DNA of 64,000 nucleotides from contig JAUXSE010000028.1 in the NCBI GenBank assembly GCA_030681515.1, forward strand, positions 62,001 to 126,000, given 5' to 3'. The notes under the pieces were generated by a model. The model was not told the origin of the DNA. It searched no databases and was given only the letters and a program-made list of their open reading frames with translations. A program made the translations under genes and the position numbers. Source of the stretch: Geothrix sp. (GTDB taxonomy: Bacteria; Acidobacteriota; Holophagae; Holophagales; Holophagaceae). Shown one piece after another: positions 60,305 to 64,000 of the stretch (its first letter is position 1; every line of letters starts with the position of its first letter).

Positions 60305-61675
60305 CTACTGGAATCGCACGTCCGACTGCGCCAACGCGAACGCGAAGGTGGCCAGCGCGGCGGCGTTGTGGGCGAGGTCCTCCTTCTCCACCTTGTCGAA
60401 GGTATCGGCATGGGTGTGGTGGATGTCGAAGTAGTGCGTGGCGGCGTGCTCCATGCCGATGCCCGGGACCCCCTCGCCGACCATGGGACTCACATCCGCG
60501 CCGGAACCCCCCAGGCGGAAGGTGACGCCGAAGGGCTCCATGACCGTTCCTACCGCGCTTTTCAGCGCAGCCAACGCGGATGCCTTGGCTTCCGCGTCGG
60601 CCCCGCGCAGATCTAGGCTGAATCCCTTCACCCGCTCGCTGCCGGAATCGGTTTCCACGGCGGCGACGATATCCTTGAACTCGGCGCGGTGGGCGTCCCG
60701 GTAGGCCTTGCCGCCGCGCAGGCCGTTCTCCTCGTTGGTCCACAGCACCACCCGGAGGGTGCGGCGGGGCTTGAGGCCGAGGCTCTGGATGAGGCGCACG
60801 GCCTCCATGGCGATGACCGTGCCCGCGCCATCGTCCTGGGCGCCCTGGCCCACATCCCAGCTGTCCAGGTGGCCGCTGAGGATGATCACCTCCCCGGGCT
60901 TTTCCGTGCCCCGGATCTCGGCCACGACATTGGCGGAGGGCGCGTCCGGCAGGGTCCGCGCGCCCATCTCCAGCTTCATGCGGATGCGCTCGCCCCGCTG
61001 CTGCATGCGCCGCATCTGGGTGGAGGCCTCGATGGTGATGGCGGCCGTGGGGATCTTCGGGAAGGCGGGATCGTAGTCCATGGCGCCGGTGTGGGGCGTG
61101 TCCAGGCTCACGGGGCCCACGGAGCGCACCAGGGCCGCCACGGCGCCGCATTTCGCCGCGCGGGCCGCGCCATCGTGGCGGTAGACCACCGTGTGGCCGT
61201 AGCCCTTGAAGGGCACATCAAAGAGGACGATCTTTCCCTTCACGGATTCGCCAAGCTTTTCCAGCTCATCGAAGGAGCCCACCACCACCACGTCCGCCGT
61301 GAGTCCGCCCGGGGGCGTGCCCACGCTGCCGCCCAGGCCCAGGAGGTTCAGGCGATGCGGCGCGGGCAGCAGCAGTTCGGCGGATTCGTGGCCCCGCACC
61401 CAGTGGGGCACCATGACCGGCTCCGCGTGGACGTTGACGAGGCCCGCGGCCTTCAGGCGCGCCTGGGCCCAGGTGATGGCCTGGTCCAGCTGCGGGGAAC
61501 CGGACAGCCGATGTCCAATCCGGTCGCAGAGCCAGGCGAGATCCCCGTAGGCGCCGTGGGTGCGGAAGGCCTCGGCGCGGAGGTGATCGGAGGCCGTGCG
61601 AAGGGCCTCTGGAGACGATTGGGCGCCGAGGGTGGCAGCGGCGAGGCAGGCGAGTAGGCAGCGAGTGGGGTTCAT
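60305..61675 (-). CDS. Exported M28-family metallopeptidase with PA domain
   Basis: The 456-residue protein has a signal peptide (about 1-19), a protease-associated domain (about 110-235) inserted in the usual place and a two-zinc M28 peptidase domain. Metal and catalytic residues are all visible: H269 and D271 in SGHLDSWD, the aspartates of QDDGAG, glutamates in TNEENGL, the aspartate of ETDSG and a late histidine in HHTHADT. It is an aminopeptidase or carboxypeptidase-like enzyme of the periplasm, adding to the peptide-degrading set of this window. It lies downstream of the SnoaL-like gene on the same strand. Confidence 0.93.
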   Translation of the reverse strand: MNPTRCLLACLAAATLGAQSSPEALRTASDHLRAEAFRTHGAYGDLAWLCDRIGHRLSGSPQLDQAITWAQARLKAAGLVNVHAEPVMVPHWVRGHESAELLLPAPHRLNLLGLGGSVGTPPGGLTADVVVVGSFDELEKLGESVKGKIVLFDVPFKGYGHTVVYRHDGAARAAKCGAVAALVRSVGPVSLDTPHTGAMDYDPAFPKIPTAAITIEASTQMRRMQQRGERIRMKLEMGARTLPDAPSANVVAEIRGTEKPGEVIILSGHLDSWDVGQGAQDDGAGTVIAMEAVRLIQSLGLKPRRTLRVVLWTNEENGLRGGKAYRDAHRAEFKDIVAAVETDSGSERVKGFSLDLRGADAEAKASALAALKSAVGTVMEPFGVTFRLGGSGADVSPMVGEGVPGIGMEHAATHYFDIHHTHADTFDKVEKEDLAHNAAALATFAFALAQSDVRFQ

Positions 61676-61706
61676 GCCTCATCTTAATGGGTAAATCCGA
61701 AGCCGT

Positions 61707-62174
61707 TCAGGGCTTTTTTGCCAGGGCCTCGATCTGGGCCTTCACGGCCTCCATCAGGCCATTGGGGATGGGGACGCTGAGGTTGTACTGCTCGATGAGC
61801 CACCGATCCCTGGCCTGGATGAGCACACCCGTGCCCCGGCAGGGGCCGAGGTTGGGCGTGTCCAGGTCCTCGTCGAACCAGGCGGTACGGCCGTCCTTCG
61901 ACAGGCTGATGGCCCGCCGCGTAGCCTTGAAGGACCAGGCCTTGCCCCGCTGAAAGATAGGGTGGGCCCAGGCCTGGAAGGCGGCTTTGGTCCAGCGTTC
62001 CGATCCATCGGTACCCAGGAACACGGCGCCCTCAGCGAGGTGGCCGAAGTAGCGGCCCTCGTCGGCCTGGGCCGCCGCCAGGTGCCAGTCGTCCAGCACC
62101 GCGGCGATGACCCTTTCCGCAGGTGACTGGGCTGTGAGGGCGATGGTGGCACAGAACAGCAGGGTGAGGCGCAT
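61707..62174 (-). CDS. Exported SnoaL/DUF4440-like (NTF2-fold) protein
   Basis: The 155-residue protein has a short signal peptide (about 1-17) and the NTF2-like pattern of an N-terminal helix (VIAAVLDDWHLAAAQADEGRYFGHLAEGAVFLGTDGSERW) followed by strands ending in DRWLIEQYNLSVPIPN. Such proteins are small cone-shaped pockets with varied, mostly unknown roles. AAGGAG precedes the ATG. Thirty-one bases separate it from the M28 peptidase gene, so they may share a transcript. Confidence 0.82.
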   Translation of the reverse strand: MRLTLLFCATIALTAQSPAERVIAAVLDDWHLAAAQADEGRYFGHLAEGAVFLGTDGSERWTKAAFQAWAHPIFQRGKAWSFKATRRAISLSKDGRTAWFDEDLDTPNLGPCRGTGVLIQARDRWLIEQYNLSVPIPNGLMEAVKAQIEALAKKP

Positions 62175-62241
62175 GGAGGCACTCCTTCCTGCATCCTATC
62201 CGAGAGGCGCGCCTGACCCACCGTCCGCAGGACCGCAGGAC

Positions 62242-62271
62242 GGGGAGTCACCCTTGGAAGGGTGGCTCCCC
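62242..62271 (-). terminator. Hairpin after the SDR gene
   Basis: GGGGAGTCACCCTT and AAGGGTGGCTCCCC form a 14-bp stem with one G-U pair and a minimal loop, directly after the stop of the minus-strand SDR gene. It lacks a clear U-run. Confidence 0.55.
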
Positions 62272-62281
62272 GTGTGGAGGC

Positions 62282-63031
62282 TCAGGCGATGGCGAGCCCG
62301 CCATCCACGAACAGTTCTTCGCCAGTGATGAAGGAGGCATCGTCCGAGGCCAGGAATAGTGCGGCCTTGGCGACTTCATCATCCACGCCGAACCGGTGCA
62401 GGGGCACGCGCTGCTGCATGCTCAGTTCGAATCCAGCAAGGTCTTTGGCAGGCAGGCCGAGCTTGGAGTAGATCGGCGTGGCGATGGGCCCCGGTGCAAT
62501 GCTGTTAACTCGGATGCCCCGGGGGGCCCACTCGGCCGCGAGCACTCGGGCGAGCCCTGCCAGGCCAGCCTTCGAAGTGGTATACACAGCCGTGGAGGCG
62601 AATCCCCTCTGACCAGCTACGCTGGTCGTGAACAGGACGGAAGCTCCCTTGCCGAGCAGCGGCAAGGCCTTCTGGGCAAGGAAGAAAGGCCCCTTGAGGT
62701 TGACGTTCATGATGTCGTCCCAGTGGGCTTCATCCGCTGCCTCTGCTGGCAGGAAGTTGGCGATCCCCGCGTTCACGAAGAGCACGTCGATGCGGCCTGC
62801 GCGAGTTTTGAGTTCGGAGACCAAACGGTCCAGGTCTGGGAGTTTGCCACTGTCCGCCAGGATGAGTTCCACGTCCTTGGACAGGACCTTTCGCGCCTCA
62901 TCGAGGGTCTTAGGATTGCGTCCTGAGACGAACACCCGCGCACCTGCCTCGTGAAAGCGCTTGGCGGCCGCCAGACCGATGCCGGTGGTGCCACCGGTAA
63001 TGAGTGCGATTTTTCCATTGAGCTTGGCCAT
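62282..63031 (-). CDS. Short-chain dehydrogenase/reductase (SDR)
   Basis: The 249-residue enzyme is a classical SDR: TGGTTGIG cofactor motif at 12-19, NAG at 87-89, and the catalytic Ser137, Tyr150 and Lys154 (YTTSK). The residue after strand 2 (SGRNP) suggests NADP(H). GGAGG lies upstream of the ATG at 63031; the longer frame has no better start. A TetR-type palindrome precedes it. The substrate is unknown. Confidence 0.92.
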   Translation of the reverse strand: MAKLNGKIALITGGTTGIGLAAAKRFHEAGARVFVSGRNPKTLDEARKVLSKDVELILADSGKLPDLDRLVSELKTRAGRIDVLFVNAGIANFLPAEAADEAHWDDIMNVNLKGPFFLAQKALPLLGKGASVLFTTSVAGQRGFASTAVYTTSKAGLAGLARVLAAEWAPRGIRVNSIAPGPIATPIYSKLGLPAKDLAGFELSMQQRVPLHRFGVDDEVAKAALFLASDDASFITGEELFVDGGLAIA

Positions 63032-63051
63032 GAGACTCGGCCTCCATAAAA

Positions 63052-63067
63052 TGGAACAAATGTTCCA
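63052..63067. promoter_or_regulatory. TetR-type operator before the SDR gene
   Basis: TGGAACAAATGTTCCA is a perfect palindrome with 7-base arms and a two-base centre, of the form bound by many TetR-family repressors. It lies 20 bases upstream of the SDR start. No TetR gene is present in the window. Confidence 0.65.
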
Positions 63068-63157
63068 AAATTGTCCAAAAAAGATCACCCGAGATTCGAC
63101 ATCAGGAACCGTTTCCGTTTTGGGCACCCCCACCTTACGGAACCGGCTTTCCAGCCT

Positions 63158-63673
63158 TCAGATCGCCCCCGAAGAAGGCACGAGCTTCACACGGGTGGAG
63201 ACGGCATGCAGGGCGATCAGGTGGAGCATCTCGTTCACGGTGGTGCAGCAGTCGGGCAGGATCGTCACGCCGTAGGCTTCCGCCGCCTTCGAGATGGCGG
63301 TGTGGGTGACGCAGTTCTGGGTCATCATGCCGCACACTAGCAACTCAGTGACCTCCAGCCCCCTCAAGGTCTCCTCCAGAGTGGTTTGGTGGAAGCTGTC
63401 GGCGAAGGCCTTGACGACGACGGGCGCCTGCGCCGCCGCTGATCGAATCTGAGGATGGATCTCGACGCCCGGTGTCCCAGCGTTGAAGAAGGGCGAGATC
63501 CCATGGCTGCTATCAGCGACATGCTGAGTCAGGATGACGGGCATGCCCTTGGCGTTGGCCTTGGTAATGGCCTCCAATGTGTGTTCGAGCGCCGTCTCGG
63601 GATTCCACAGCGGGAAGGCCCCACCGGGGAAGTAGTCGTTCTGGAGGTCGATGACCAGCAGGGCCTTGCTCAT
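63158..63673 (-). CDS. Isochorismatase-family cysteine hydrolase
   Basis: The 171-residue enzyme has the Asp-Lys-Cys triad of the family: D9 in VIDLQNDY, K88 in VVVKAFADSF and C121 in MTQNCVTHTA. It hydrolyses a small amide or ester; nicotinamidase and YcaC-like roles are both possible. AGGAG precedes the ATG. It is divergent from a GlxA-type regulator gene, a frequent arrangement in which the regulator controls the hydrolase. Confidence 0.9.
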   Translation of the reverse strand: MSKALLVIDLQNDYFPGGAFPLWNPETALEHTLEAITKANAKGMPVILTQHVADSSHGISPFFNAGTPGVEIHPQIRSAAAQAPVVVKAFADSFHQTTLEETLRGLEVTELLVCGMMTQNCVTHTAISKAAEAYGVTILPDCCTTVNEMLHLIALHAVSTRVKLVPSSGAI

Positions 63674-63783
63674 GCCTTCTCCTCTTCAGGTCGCCCGACG
63701 ATCTTGGCGCAGAGCCCAGGTTAGGAAACCGGGCCGCAGGGACCCAGTGGCGTGAACGCCATTTTTAAGGTTAAATCAGCCAC

Positions 63784-64000
63784 ATGCCAACTTTGACCGC
63801 GCCGCTGACCGTCGCCATCCTGGCCTACCCGGGCGCCCAGGCTGCGGCCGTCCACGGACTGTTCGACTTGTTGAGCACCGCGAACCGCCTTGCCGCTGGT
63901 ATGGGCGAAACCTCGCGGTCCCTCGACGTGCTTGTTCTTTCGACGGAAGCGGACAGGTCGCCACTATCGGAGGTGCGCCTATCGGCCCTCATCCTCCCGC
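63784..64000 (+). CDS. GlxA-type AraC-family regulator, N-terminal DJ-1/PfpI domain (cut by window edge)
   Basis: The first 72 codons are present. They read as the start of a DJ-1/PfpI-like domain (VAILAYPGAQAAAVHGLFDLLSTANRL, then strand-like LDVLVLS and LSALILP), which in GlxA-type regulators is followed by an AraC helix-turn-helix. The C-terminal part lies outside the window, so the AraC portion is inference. An AAGG lies 12 bases before the ATG. It is divergent from the isochorismatase gene. Confidence 0.65.
   Translation, partial: MPTLTAPLTVAILAYPGAQAAAVHGLFDLLSTANRLAAGMGETSRSLDVLVLSTEADRSPLSEVRLSALILP

Overview
The window is GC-rich, densely packed bacterial chromosome. Tandem S46 dipeptidyl-peptidases, an octaheme cytochrome c, two heavy-metal RND pumps, a TonB receptor with a carboxypeptidase-like plug extension, Gly-run lipoproteins and single-copy MotA/MotB point to a Gram-negative, respiratory, peptide-using soil or sediment organism. 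Acidobacteriota of the Holophaga/Geothrix type is my best guess, from gene content only. I see no rRNA, tRNA, CRISPR array, transposase or prophage.

Layout. 0-3.6 kb: a minus-strand pair of an aminotransferase and a ligase-M20 peptidase fusion that runs off the left edge. 3.7-8.7 kb: two large secreted lipoproteins, one with Ig-like domains and one with three Ig-like domains plus 14 propeller blades. 8.9-14.3 kb: a MocR-type regulator with a degenerate PLP site, a membrane Ser/Thr kinase and an aromatic amino-acid decarboxylase. 14.35-15.0 kb: a MazEF-type toxin-antitoxin pair with its operator. 15.0-21.4 kb: a periplasmic carbonic anhydrase, then a redox cluster (cytochrome b, octaheme cytochrome c, TrmO-like protein, TroA-like binding protein) preceded by a sigma-54-type promoter and a sigma-54 activator. 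21.9-26.2 kb: OsmC and a MacA/MacB-like export set with two permeases and no ATPase. 26.3-35.5 kb: a TonB receptor, an outer-membrane protein and a Czc-type RND operon. 35.7-42.7 kb: two S46 peptidases, a deoxyribosyltransferase-like protein, a Tat-exported aldo/keto reductase and a PerM-type permease. 42.8-46.1 kb: nitrilase, di-heme peroxidase and FAD oxidoreductase. 46.2-53.4 kb: a Cus-type copper/silver efflux operon with Cys-rich, heavy-metal-binding and YHS proteins. 53.4-57.6 kb: NudL, Rel and a DUF4143 ATPase. 57.6-60.3 kb: a hairpin array, a methyltransferase and MotAB. 60.3-64 kb: an M28 peptidase, SnoaL-like protein, SDR, isochorismatase and a truncated GlxA-type regulator.

Main themes are peptide breakdown (S46, M28, M20), envelope metal efflux (Czc and Cus clusters) and periplasmic electron transfer (octaheme, cytochrome b, di-heme peroxidase). 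The most unusual signals are non-coding. Six strong stem-loops lie in a row at 57.6-57.8 kb. Three intergenic long hairpins have arms built of 9-nt tandem repeats, one of them inside the Cus operon. Perfect operator palindromes precede the toxin-antitoxin pair, the DUF4143 ATPase and the SDR gene. Among proteins, the standouts are the ligase-peptidase fusion, the MocR protein without its Schiff-base lysine, and the TroA-like protein that seems to have lost its metal-binding histidines next to the octaheme cytochrome.
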